Origin: Pseudomonas sp. SLFW
GTDB lineage: Bacteria > Pseudomonadota > Gammaproteobacteria > Pseudomonadales > Pseudomonadaceae
Direction of reading: 5' to 3'
Assembly: GCF_009905615.1 (NCBI RefSeq)
Contig: NZ_JAAAKW010000004.1
Span: forward strand, 186,001 to 250,000
DNA: 64,000 nucleotides
Position numbers and translations under genes: made by a program. Positions 16,030-24,469 of this stretch are shown here, piece by piece (within the stretch, counting starts at the first letter, position 1; each line of letters begins with the position of its first letter). The notes below the pieces were generated by a model. It had not been told where the DNA came from. It searched no databases and saw nothing but the letters and a program-made list of their open reading frames with translations.

Positions 16030-17240
16030 AGCCGCTGGACCGGGTGCGTATTCTCACGCCGCAGGGCGAAAGCGGTGAATTGTCGGAGGCAGAGTCGGGT
16101 GACTACCTGTTCCGCTACGGCCTGGACGCCACGCCTACTTCGCAAATCAGCCTGACGATGCCCGTACGTGATGCAGCCTTTATTTCCCGCAATCTGCATC
16201 CCGTCTTCCAGATGAACCTGCCGGAAGGATACGTGCTGGAGCAACTGCGCAATCGTCTCGCCAAAACCACGCCCCTCAATCCGATGTTGCTGATGGCGCT
16301 CACCGGCAGCGGTTCCCCCATCGGCCGTGTCGCGGTTCAGTCGGCGATGATTGATGAGCTGTTGGGTGCGCAGAACGCTGCCGAAGGGCGAAGCCTGAGC
16401 CAGATCCTCACGTGGGACGGTACTGAAGACCTGTTTGCCGAACTGGTTGACCGCTATCTGTTGCGCACGGGCATCTCGGGAGTACAGCCCAAAGTCATCG
16501 TCCCGGAGGGAGCCTTCGCTGCCGATCCCAAAGCCACGCTGTTGATGCCAGAGCTGATCGTCAAGTCGGGACGTGCCGACTTTCCGGGGCTGGCCATCAA
16601 CGAATATGTCTGCATGGACGCAGCGCGGCGGGCGGGAATGCCGGTACCTGAATTCCATCTTTCCGATAATCGCCAACTGTTCGTGATGCGACGCTTTGAT
16701 CGCGATGCCGAGCAGCGCCCGATCGGCTTTGAGGACATGGCGGTCCTGATGGGATTGGGCACCGAGCAAAAGTACGATTCCAGCTATGAAAAGATCGTCA
16801 GGGCCATTCGGCTGTTCTGCGCGCCTGAACATATTCAGACATCCCTTGAGCAGTGCTTCGACATTGTGGCCTTGAGTTGCATGGTGGGTAACGGCGATGC
16901 CCATTTGAAGAATTTCGGCCTGCTGTATCGCGATCCATTGGGCGCCGATGCGCAACTGGCGCCGGCCTACGACATCGTCAACACCACGGCCTATCTGCAA
17001 GACGACTCGCTGGCCCTTCGACTGGCGGGGTCAAAAAGCCTGTTCGGTTCGCGCCTGGGCATTCTGGAGCTGGCGCAGACGTGCAATATCCGCAAACCGA
17101 AGCCGCGCTTGTTGAAGCTGATCGCGGCCGTGAACGCATCGCTTGAAGGGAATGCCTCCTTGGCAGAACACGCCCCTGAAGTATTCAACGCCATTCAGTA
17201 TGCGGTGGGTCTTTACGCCCAAACCTTCTGCGACAAATGA
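16026..17240 (+). CDS. hipA: HipA-type serine/threonine kinase toxin
   Basis: A 404-residue HipA-fold kinase. HipA phosphorylates an aminoacyl-tRNA synthetase (GltX in E. coli) and causes growth arrest/persistence. Residues ~10-105 form the HipA N-terminal domain. The P-loop/autophosphorylation segment GISGVQPK has S151, equivalent to E. coli S150. RRFDR (222-226) follows, then the catalytic motif GNGDAHLKN with D291 and N296, and the metal-binding AYDIV with D316. All kinase residues are present, so it should be active. It is a full-length single chain, not the split HipS/HipT form, and forms a two-gene type II toxin-antitoxin operon with hipB. Confidence 0.9.
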   Translation: MKPLDRVRILTPQGESGELSEAESGDYLFRYGLDATPTSQISLTMPVRDAAFISRNLHPVFQMNLPEGYVLEQLRNRLAKTTPLNPMLLMALTGSGSPIGRVAVQSAMIDELLGAQNAAEGRSLSQILTWDGTEDLFAELVDRYLLRTGISGVQPKVIVPEGAFAADPKATLLMPELIVKSGRADFPGLAINEYVCMDAARRAGMPVPEFHLSDNRQLFVMRRFDRDAEQRPIGFEDMAVLMGLGTEQKYDSSYEKIVRAIRLFCAPEHIQTSLEQCFDIVALSCMVGNGDAHLKNFGLLYRDPLGADAQLAPAYDIVNTTAYLQDDSLALRLAGSKSLFGSRLGILELAQTCNIRKPKPRLLKLIAAVNASLEGNASLAEHAPEVFNAIQYAVGLYAQTFCDK

Positions 17241-17512
17241 GAGAAAAGCGTTTGTAAGAAAATGTTAGAACCTCGTTCAAACGACGGAATTTTCACTGTT
17301 TCGTCGCGAAACTCCGCATCGCTTTGCGACCTCTTCAAGATTGACGAGAGCTTTCAACGCGGACCCGGTCATGAAGAATGCGCCGCATTGGTGGTAAACA
17401 CTGGGCGATCACGTAATATTTGCCCCCCGCGACCCACACCGGCGTTCTTTCGATGTCACCGGGCGCACAGGCTTTTCGAACTTAAACCTGAATCCAACGG
17501 ACTCTACGACAC

Positions 17513-19585
17513 ATGGCCAAACCGGACGCCCCGGCGCGCGCGCCGCAACCTACCGTCAAATCGCACCTGGCCTATACGCTGCTGAGCGGGCTGGCGCTGA
17601 TGGTGCTGTACACCCTGTTGCGCGTCGCGCTGCTGGTCTACAACCGCGAAGGGATCGGCGCGACGCCGGCCTCGACATTCATTGAGGCGTTCGGCAACGG
17701 TCTGCGTTTCGACCTGCGGTTGGTGGTCTACATCCTGATCCCGCTGCTGCTGGCCTTGTTCAGTGCGCGTTTGATGGCCGCGCGGGGTCTTTTCCGTTTC
17801 TGGCTGACGCTGGTCGCGAGCCTGACCACGTTCTTCGGCCTGATGGAGATGGATTTCTACCGCGAATTCCACCAGCGCCTGAACGGCCTGGTCTTCCAGT
17901 ACGTGAAAGAAGACCCGAAAACCGTGCTGAGCATGATCTGGTACGGCTACCCGGTGGTGCGTTATCTGCTGGCCTGGGCCTTGCTGACCTGGCTGCTCAG
18001 TCTGGTGTTCAAAGGCATCGACCGTGCGACCCGTCCGCGCGGCGGCTTCAATATTGGCAGCTCCAGCAACCGCATCGTCGCACCGTGGTACACCCGGGTC
18101 GGCGTCTTCGTGCTGTGTCTGGTGGTCGCGGTGATCGCAGCGCGCGGCACCTTGCGTCAAGGTCCTCCACTGCGTTGGGGTGATGCGTACACCACCGAAT
18201 CGAATTTCGCCAACACCCTGGGCCTGAACGGCACACTGACGCTGATCGCCGCCGCGAAGAGCCGGATGTCCGAAGACCGGGACAACATCTGGAAGGCCAC
18301 CCTCCCGGTGGCAGAAGCCCAGCAAACCGTGCGCGACATGCTGCTGACCGCCAACGATAAGCTGGTGGATTCGGACAAGGCCGCCGTTCGACGCGACTTC
18401 AATCCGCCCGCTGCCAACACGCTTCCGATCAAGAACGTTGTCGTGATCCTGATGGAAAGCTTCGCCGGTCACTCCGTAGGTGCACTGGGTGACGAGTCCA
18501 ACATCACGCCGTACTTCGACAAGCTGTCGGAAGAGGGCCTGCTGTTCGATCACTTCTTCTCCAACGGTACGCACACCCACCAGGGCATGTTTGCGACGAT
18601 GGCGTGCTTCCCGAACCTGCCAGGCTTCGAATACCTGATGCAGACCCCGGAAGGCAGTCACAAGCTGTCCGGCCTGCCGCAACTGCTGAGCGGCGCCCGC
18701 AAGTATGACGACGTGTACGTCTACAACGGCGACTTCGCCTGGGACAACCAGTCCGGGTTCTTCAGCAACCAGGGCATGACCAACTTCATCGGCCGTAACG
18801 ACTTCGTCAACCCGGTGTTCTCCGACCCGACGTGGGGTGTGTCCGACCAGGACATGTTCGACCGTGGCGCTCAGGAACTGAAAGACCGCGAAGCCAAGGG
18901 CAAGCCGTTCTATGCCTTGCTGCAGACCCTGTCGAACCACACGCCGTACGCGCTGCCCACCAACCTGCCGGTGGAACGCGTCACGGGTCATGGCACGCTG
19001 GACGAGCATTTGACGGCGATGCGGTATTCCGACTGGGCGCTGGGGCAGTTCTTCGAAAAGGCCAAAAAAGAGCCGTACTACAAGGACACCCTGTTCGTGG
19101 TCGTGGGTGACCACGGGTTCGGCAACAACGAGCAGATCACCGAAATGGACCTGGGTCGCTTCAACGTGCCCATGCTCATGATCGCACCGGGCCTGCAATA
19201 CAAGTTCGGCAAGCGCAGCAGCATTGTCGGCACACAGATCGACATCGTGCCGACCATCATGGGCCGCCTGGGCGGCGACACCGTGCACCAGTGCTGGGGC
19301 CGTGACTTGCTGAACCTGCCAGCGGGCGACCTGGGCTTTGGCGTAATCAAGCCGTCGGGCAGCGAGCAGACTGTGGCAATCGTCACGGGCAACCGCATCC
19401 TGATCGAGCCGAAGGAAATGGAACCGAAGATCTACAACTACGAACTGGGCACCAAACCCCACGCTGAACTGGTTCCGAACGCGCCTGACATCGCCGAACT
19501 GCGCAAGAAGCTCGACAGCTTCCTGCAGACCGCGACCAAGAGCCTGTTGGACAACACGGCCGGTGTGAAAGACGCCAAGCCGTAA
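17513..19585 (+). CDS. LTA synthase family phosphoglycerol/phosphoethanolamine transferase-like protein
   Basis: A 690-residue inner-membrane protein with about five N-terminal helices (to ~residue 220) and a large periplasmic alkaline-phosphatase-superfamily domain. Metal/catalytic positions are visible: Glu in VVVILMESFAG, the Thr region FFSNGTHTHQG, an HTPY motif and Asp/His in VVVGDHGFGN. Gram-negative members of the LtaS/OpgB group transfer head groups to periplasmic glucans or lipids; the acceptor is unknown. Downstream location from aroC/mtnD resembles P. aeruginosa. Start ATG 17513. The long open frame on the opposite strand (17504-19837) is a high-GC shadow. Confidence 0.9.
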   Translation: MAKPDAPARAPQPTVKSHLAYTLLSGLALMVLYTLLRVALLVYNREGIGATPASTFIEAFGNGLRFDLRLVVYILIPLLLALFSARLMAARGLFRFWLTLVASLTTFFGLMEMDFYREFHQRLNGLVFQYVKEDPKTVLSMIWYGYPVVRYLLAWALLTWLLSLVFKGIDRATRPRGGFNIGSSSNRIVAPWYTRVGVFVLCLVVAVIAARGTLRQGPPLRWGDAYTTESNFANTLGLNGTLTLIAAAKSRMSEDRDNIWKATLPVAEAQQTVRDMLLTANDKLVDSDKAAVRRDFNPPAANTLPIKNVVVILMESFAGHSVGALGDESNITPYFDKLSEEGLLFDHFFSNGTHTHQGMFATMACFPNLPGFEYLMQTPEGSHKLSGLPQLLSGARKYDDVYVYNGDFAWDNQSGFFSNQGMTNFIGRNDFVNPVFSDPTWGVSDQDMFDRGAQELKDREAKGKPFYALLQTLSNHTPYALPTNLPVERVTGHGTLDEHLTAMRYSDWALGQFFEKAKKEPYYKDTLFVVVGDHGFGNNEQITEMDLGRFNVPMLMIAPGLQYKFGKRSSIVGTQIDIVPTIMGRLGGDTVHQCWGRDLLNLPAGDLGFGVIKPSGSEQTVAIVTGNRILIEPKEMEPKIYNYELGTKPHAELVPNAPDIAELRKKLDSFLQTATKSLLDNTAGVKDAKP

Positions 19586-19600
19586 GCCGCGTCCTGCATG

Positions 19601-19631
19601 AAAAAAGAGGCCTGTCTGGCCTCTTTTTTTT
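19601..19631. terminator. rho-independent terminator after LTA-synthase-like gene
   Basis: AAAAAAGAGGCC (19601-19612), a 5-base loop and GGCCTCTTTTTTTT. The A-run and T-run make it potentially bidirectional. Confidence 0.93.
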
Positions 19632-19735
19632 GCGCGTAAGTCCCGTTGCGCCAAGGCAAAAAACGTTGAACGAATGCTAAAAACGCGCAGTCCGATTTCG
19701 GTAGGCCGACGTGCGGCCTGACTGAGGAGACATTG

Positions 19736-19972
19736 ATGAAAGTCTGGACTATTTCGTTTCAGGATAAAGATGGGGTGCAGCAGAGCCACAATCTTGAACT
19801 GGAGCACCGTCCCAGTGAGGAGGAAGCTGCGCAGCACCTGCGCCCGATTCTGTTCCCGGTCGTCAATGAGCTTGATCTGAACGATCTGGACGGTCGATCA
19901 AGGGCGCCCACGGCTGAAATTCTGAAGGAGCAGAATGCGGTGCAGATCATCTCCATCGTGGAGGCGTCCTGA
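19736..19972 (+). CDS. small conserved hypothetical protein, 78 residues
   Basis: A short soluble protein starting MKVWTISFQDKDGVQ preceded by Met (ATG 19736, GAGGAG 6 bases upstream). It has an acidic middle (LEHRPSEEEAAQHL) and a beta strand at each end. The frame has good ribosome-site support. I do not recognise the family; the role is unknown. A 91-residue frame on the opposite strand partly overlaps it but has no ribosome site. Confidence 0.7.
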   Translation: MKVWTISFQDKDGVQQSHNLELEHRPSEEEAAQHLRPILFPVVNELDLNDLDGRSRAPTAEILKEQNAVQIISIVEAS

Positions 19973-20220
19973 AAAAACCTGTGCAATCTCCAACGGTTGC
20001 CAATTGGCAACGCGCCAGAAATGGGCGTAGTCTGCGATTGAGGCCGGTGAAGCATCCAACCGCGCCAGTTCGCGTACGGATGCCTGATTTGTAACAGCGG
20101 CACCGGCCTTGTCAGCGACATGCTTGAATCCCAGGTGACGGATGATCCGTTGCTTGATGCCCTTCAGGGGCATTTCGGGATGGTTGAAACTCTATCTATC
20201 GTTGCATAGGAGGACGTTTC

Positions 20221-20559
20221 ATGAGCACGACCTATCAAGAAGACATCAGCAGTCACGTACTGCGCCGCATGAAAGAAGGCGGTTTCGACTTCGCACGTAT
20301 CCATCCTATCGAGTTCTACGCAGTCTTCCCGGACGAGGAGCGGGCGCGTCAGGCGGCGGAAAAGTTTCGCGGTGAATCCCTCAATACCCAAGTCAACGCC
20401 CGTGAGGACGGGGCGTGGCACCTGCAATTGAGTAAATTGATGTACGCCACCTACGACGGCATCGGCGACTTTGAGCAGGATTTCCAGACCGCCATTTTAG
20501 GGCTGGATGGCGAGGTCGAGGGCTGGGGTGTGAAGCAGGAGATCAAGCGGCTTCATTAG
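20221..20559 (+). CDS. RraB-like regulator of ribonuclease E
   Basis: A 112-residue ferredoxin-like-fold protein of the RraB family, with the pattern HPIEFYAVFPDEERARQAAEKF and the closing LDGEVEGWGVK (the family's G-x-x-x-GWG signature). RraB in E. coli binds RNase E and modulates mRNA decay. It has an N-terminal acidic helix as expected. ATG 20221 is preceded by AGGAGG at 7-base spacing. A REP doublet lies directly downstream. Confidence 0.82.
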   Translation: MSTTYQEDISSHVLRRMKEGGFDFARIHPIEFYAVFPDEERARQAAEKFRGESLNTQVNAREDGAWHLQLSKLMYATYDGIGDFEQDFQTAILGLDGEVEGWGVKQEIKRLH

Positions 20560-20594
20560 AGCGGTGCCTGGCCTCAGGCTTTGTGATGATCCAT

Positions 20595-20684
20595 TGTGGG
20601 AGCGAATTCATTCGCGAAAAAAGGGTTCGGGCAATGGAGATGTGTTGGCTGTACCTACCAATCGCGAATGAATTCGCTCCTACA
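20595..20684. repeat. REP doublet (REPIN), family A copy 1
   Basis: An inverted pair of ~22-bp palindromic REP units with core GAGCGAATTCATTCGCGA at each end around a ~45-base centre. It sits between the rraB-like gene and the ATP-grasp operon. Four other copies of family A occur in the window. Confidence 0.9.
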
Positions 20685-20742
20685 GGTTCAAGTTCGCCAA
20701 AGTATCAAGCACGACACTGATTCGCAGAAAATCAAAAACAGG

Positions 20743-20945
20743 GCAAAAAAAAGCCGCTCGGGTAGGAGCGGCATAAAGGGAATATCGGCAAGCAGTCCCG
20801 TCACGCCAACACTCGCCGATGCAGTCTGCAGCGAGGTTGTCTGCGTGAATGGCGCGATTATTCGCGAACAAAGTCAGGCCGGGAAATCAACTCTGACTAT
20901 GCTTCCAATAGGTTTTTCTGCAGCAGGACGCTTCTCTTTGAAGCG
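20743..20945 (-). ncRNA. candidate small RNA on the minus strand (orphan terminator)
   Basis: Read on the minus strand, the stem GCCGCTC/GAGCGGC (20772-20766 with 20759-20753) is followed by eight T (20752-20745), a canonical rho-independent terminator. No minus-strand protein gene lies within several hundred bases upstream of it. A second perfect hairpin CGCTTC-N5-GAAGCG occurs at 20929-20945. The pair is consistent with a ~200-nt small RNA. The promoter and 5' end cannot be placed with confidence. Confidence 0.4.
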
Positions 20946-21089
20946 TAGGGGAATGGGTTAGAGCGCTTCTTGCACAGGAATGGTGCGAAGGCTTTCGCTG
21001 TTTTATTCAACTCATTGATTTCAAAGCGTTTATGCCGATGGCACGGGCCTTGCGAAGGCCTTAGTGTCCATGGTGACAAGGAGTACGGC

Positions 21090-22499
21090 ATGATCCGCAC
21101 CTTTTATGATGAGATGTACGATGCCGACGGTTCTGTCCGTCCGCATTATCGGGAATTCGCCCGCTGGCTGGGTGAAGCGCCACCTGAGTTGCTCGCTCAG
21201 CGTCGGCGTGAGGCCGATCTTTTGTTTCATCGCGCCGGGATTACCTTCACGTTGTACGGTGACGAGCAGGGGACCGAACGTCTGATCCCCTTCGATACGA
21301 TTCCTCGCAGCATCCCCGCCAGTGAATGGCGCGTGGTCGAGCGCGGCTGCATCCAGCGCGTCAAGGCGCTGAACATGTTCCTCGCCGACCTTTATCACGA
21401 CCAACGCATTATCAAGGCCGGGATCATCCCCGCCGAGCAGGTGCTGGCCAACGAGCAGTACCAGTTGGCAATGCAAGGCCTGAACCTGCACCGCGACCTC
21501 TATTCGCACATTTCCGGGGTTGACCTGGTGCGCGATGGCGACGGCACCTATTACGTCCTCGAAGACAACTTGCGCACCCCAAGCGGCGTGAGCTACATGC
21601 TCGAAGACCGCAAGATGATGATGCGCCTGTTCCCCGAATTGTTCGCCGCGCAACGCATCGCGCCGGTCGATCACTACTCGAATCTGTTGCTCGATACGCT
21701 GAAAAGCTCCAGCCCGCTGGATAACCCCAGTGTGGTCGTGCTGACGCCGGGCCGGTTCAACAGCGCGTTCTTCGAACATGCGTTCCTGGCGCGGGAAATG
21801 GGCGTGGAACTGGTGGAAGGCGCCGACCTGTTCGTGCGCGATGACCGCGTGTTCATGCGCACCACGGACGGCCCGAAAGCGGTGGACGTGATCTACCGTC
21901 GGCTCGACGACGCCTTCCTCGATCCGCTGGCGTTCAACCCGGATTCGATGCTCGGCGTGCCGGGCCTGCTGTCGGCCTATCGCTCGGGCAATGTGGTGCT
22001 GGCCAACGCCATTGGCACCGGGGTCGCCGACGACAAATCGGTGTACCCGTTCGTGACCGACATGATCCGCTTCTACCTCGACGAAGAGCCGATTCTGAAA
22101 AACGTGCCGACCTGGCAATGCCGCAAACCGGAAGAGCTGTCCCACGTGCTGGCCAATCTTGGCGATCTGGTGGTCAAGGAAACCCAGGGCTCCGGTGGCT
22201 ACGGGATGCTGGTCGGTCCGGCGGCGACGGCGGCGGAAATCGAGTCGTTTCGTGCCCGTCTGAAAGCCAAGCCTCACGCGTACATCGCTCAACCTACCTT
22301 GTCCCTGTCGACCTGTCCGACCTTCGTCGAGAACGGCATCGCCCCGCGACACATCGACCTGCGCCCCTTCGTGTTGTCTGGCCGCGAAACCCGCGTGGTT
22401 CCCGGTGGACTGACCCGCGTTGCGTTGCGCGAAGGGTCTTTGGTGGTCAACTCGTCGCAGGGTGGCGGAACCAAGGACACTTGGGTGGTCGAGGATTAA
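21090..22499 (+). CDS. circularly permuted type 2 ATP-grasp protein (COG2308)
   Basis: A 469-residue cytosolic protein of the circularly permuted ATP-grasp family: YSHISGVDLVRDGDGTYYVLEDNLRTPSGVSYMLEDRKMM spans the conserved nucleotide-binding core, with VKETQGSGGYGMLVGP and RHIDLRPFVLSG later. Such proteins are predicted ATP-dependent carboxylate-amine ligases. It is the first gene of a tight three-gene operon with alpha-E and transglutaminase-like genes, a widely conserved set of unproven function, possibly peptide ligation or modification. ATG 21090 is chosen for AAGGAG 6 bases upstream; the frame is open from 20970. Confidence 0.9.
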   Translation: MIRTFYDEMYDADGSVRPHYREFARWLGEAPPELLAQRRREADLLFHRAGITFTLYGDEQGTERLIPFDTIPRSIPASEWRVVERGCIQRVKALNMFLADLYHDQRIIKAGIIPAEQVLANEQYQLAMQGLNLHRDLYSHISGVDLVRDGDGTYYVLEDNLRTPSGVSYMLEDRKMMMRLFPELFAAQRIAPVDHYSNLLLDTLKSSSPLDNPSVVVLTPGRFNSAFFEHAFLAREMGVELVEGADLFVRDDRVFMRTTDGPKAVDVIYRRLDDAFLDPLAFNPDSMLGVPGLLSAYRSGNVVLANAIGTGVADDKSVYPFVTDMIRFYLDEEPILKNVPTWQCRKPEELSHVLANLGDLVVKETQGSGGYGMLVGPAATAAEIESFRARLKAKPHAYIAQPTLSLSTCPTFVENGIAPRHIDLRPFVLSGRETRVVPGGLTRVALREGSLVVNSSQGGGTKDTWVVED

Positions 22500-22511
22500 G
22501 GATGCCTGCCA

Positions 22512-23471
22512 ATGCTAAGTAGAACTGCCTCGGATTTATATTGGATGTCGCGGTACCTGGAGCGGGCGGAAAACCTCGCACGGATGCTGGACGTCAGTTA
22601 CTCGCTGTCGCTGATGCCTCAGGACGGACGCGGGGATGGCCTCAATGAACTCGCCATGCCGCTGCTGATCACCGGAACCCTGGACGATTACCGCGAGCGC
22701 CACGGCGATCTTCATGCCGAGCGCCTGCTGCATTTCTTCGCGCTGGATGCCGAGAATCCCGCCAGCATTTTCAGCTGTCTGGCGGCGGCGCGGGCCAGTG
22801 CCCATGCGGTACGTGGGCGTATTACCGCGGACATGTGGGAAAACATCAACTCGACATACCTGGAAATTCGCGGCATCGCCGAACAGGGCCTGAGCCGATA
22901 TGGCATGAGCCGGTTCTGCGAGTGGGTCAAGGAGCGTTCGCACCTGTTCCGCGGGGCGACCTACGGCACCATCATGCGTAACGACGCGTTCCGTTTCATT
23001 CGGCTGGGCACCTTCATCGAACGCGCCGACAACACCCTGCGCATGCTCGATGCCCGCTATGAAATGCTTGAACTGCGCGGGCCGTCTGCCAACGCGGCAG
23101 CGGACAGCTCAGCAGCGGGTTACTACCAGTGGAGTGCCTTGCTTCGGGCACTGTCGTCGTTCGAAGCCTACACCGAGGTCTACCGCGACGCGCCGGGGGC
23201 GCGTCAAGTCGCCGAATTGCTGCTGTTGCGCGCCGACATCCCGCGTTCACTGCGCGCCTGTCTTGAAGAACTGGACCTGATTCTCGCCAGCCTGCCGGGG
23301 GCCAATGGCCGTCCCGCGCAACGCCTGGCCGCCGAACTCGACGCTCGTCTGCGCTATACCGGCATCGACGAAATCCTCGGCGAAGGCCTGCACGAATGGT
23401 TGAACGAATTCATTCCGCTGCTGGCCCAACTGGGTAACGTTATTCACACTTCCTATCTGGAGGCAGCATGA
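22512..23471 (+). CDS. alpha-E domain protein (DUF403)
   Basis: A 319-residue all-helical protein starting MLSRTASDLYWMSRYLERAEN, the signature of the alpha-E family. HLFRGATYGTIMRND and FIRLGTFIERADNTLRMLD carry conserved charged residues. The biochemical role is unknown; it is always linked to the ATP-grasp and transglutaminase partners and is presumed to act with them in the cytosol. It starts 12 bases after the ATP-grasp stop and overlaps the next gene by 4 bases. Confidence 0.9.
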   Translation: MLSRTASDLYWMSRYLERAENLARMLDVSYSLSLMPQDGRGDGLNELAMPLLITGTLDDYRERHGDLHAERLLHFFALDAENPASIFSCLAAARASAHAVRGRITADMWENINSTYLEIRGIAEQGLSRYGMSRFCEWVKERSHLFRGATYGTIMRNDAFRFIRLGTFIERADNTLRMLDARYEMLELRGPSANAAADSSAAGYYQWSALLRALSSFEAYTEVYRDAPGARQVAELLLLRADIPRSLRACLEELDLILASLPGANGRPAQRLAAELDARLRYTGIDEILGEGLHEWLNEFIPLLAQLGNVIHTSYLEAA

Positions 23472-24295
23472 GACTGTCCATTAGTCACGAGACCACCTAT
23501 CACTACGACGATCAGGTCCGCGCCAGCATCCAGTATTTGCGTCTGACCCCCCACGACAGCGAGCGCCAGCAGGTGCTCAGTTGGCAACTGGCACTGCCGC
23601 GCCCGGTTCGTGCGCAGGTCGATCCGTTCGGCAACATTCTGCACGTGTTGACCCTGGACGAACCCCATGAGGCCATCGTCATCGGCGCGCGTGGGCAGGT
23701 GGAAATCGACGAGAAGCGTGAAGCCGAACATGAAAGCCAGTCTTCGCTGCCGTTCTTGCGCTTCACCCGCTTGACCGAAGCGGACGAAGCCATGCGTGAG
23801 TTCGCGGCGCGTGAAACCAAGGCGTGCACTGACCGCACCGGGCTGATCGATCTGATGCAGGCGCTGAACCAGCACATCGTTTACACACCGGGCTCGACGG
23901 CCGTCGATACCAGTGCTGCTCAAGCCTTTGCCAACGGGGCAGGGGTTTGCCAGGACCACACTCACGCGTTTCTCGCCTGCGCCCGCAGTCTTGGCGTGCC
24001 TTCGCGTTACGTGTCGGGATATTTGTACAGCGATAGCAGCGAGCATTTGTCGAGTCATGCGTGGGCCGAAGCGTGGATCGAAGGTGCGTGGTACAGCTTT
24101 GACGTGACCAACCAACTGGCCATTCCTGAGCGTCATCTGAAGCTGGCGGTGGGTCTGGATTACCTCGACGCCTGCCCGGTGCGTGGCATGCGTCGCGGCG
24201 GCGGATGTGAACAGATGCACGCGAAGGTGGTGGTTTCGGATTCAGCGCCCATTGCCAAGCCGGTCGTGCAGATGCAGGTGCAGCGGCAGTCGTGA
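23468..24295 (+). CDS. transglutaminase-like cysteine protease/amidase (COG1305)
   Basis: A 275-residue protein with an N-terminal beta domain (MRLSISHETTYHYDDQVRAS) and a transglutaminase-like papain fold. The catalytic triad is visible: Cys in GAGVCQDHTHAF, His in LSSHAWAEAW and Asp in SFDVTNQ. There is no signal peptide, so it is cytosolic. ATGA overlap with the alpha-E gene indicates coupling. In this conserved set it would be the peptidase or amide-exchange partner of the ATP-grasp ligase; this role is predicted, not demonstrated. Confidence 0.9.
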   Translation: MRLSISHETTYHYDDQVRASIQYLRLTPHDSERQQVLSWQLALPRPVRAQVDPFGNILHVLTLDEPHEAIVIGARGQVEIDEKREAEHESQSSLPFLRFTRLTEADEAMREFAARETKACTDRTGLIDLMQALNQHIVYTPGSTAVDTSAAQAFANGAGVCQDHTHAFLACARSLGVPSRYVSGYLYSDSSEHLSSHAWAEAWIEGAWYSFDVTNQLAIPERHLKLAVGLDYLDACPVRGMRRGGGCEQMHAKVVVSDSAPIAKPVVQMQVQRQS

Positions 24296-24353
24296 GGATA
24301 GTTTCAGTCTCGATTCGTTGCTGACACGCCAAAACACTGCCTGGCACGAAACC

Positions 24354-24442
24354 TGTGGGAGCGAATTCATTCGCGAAAGAGGGTTCTGTCGATAGAGACG
24401 TGTCGGCTGGACCGGCCAATCGCGAATGAATTCGCTCCCACA
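24354..24442. repeat. REP doublet (REPIN), family A copy 2
   Basis: An inverted pair of REP units (TGTGGGAGCGAATTCATTCGCG and its complement) lies between the convergent transglutaminase and cytochrome genes. It could form a long hairpin in both transcripts. Confidence 0.9.
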
Positions 24443-24469
24443 GTAGTTTTGCGCCAGACCTGGAGCGTT

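Noticed and set aside
17504..19837. 777-codon open frame on the minus strand opposite the LTA-synthase-like gene
   Set aside because: His/Gln/Arg/Val-rich shadow of a GC-rich gene, no start signal, and the sense frame has complete catalytic motifs.
19898..20173. 91-codon minus-strand frame overlapping the 78-residue gene
   Set aside because: Moderately protein-like, but no ribosome site, and it overlaps a plus-strand gene that has one. Left open as a weak possibility.
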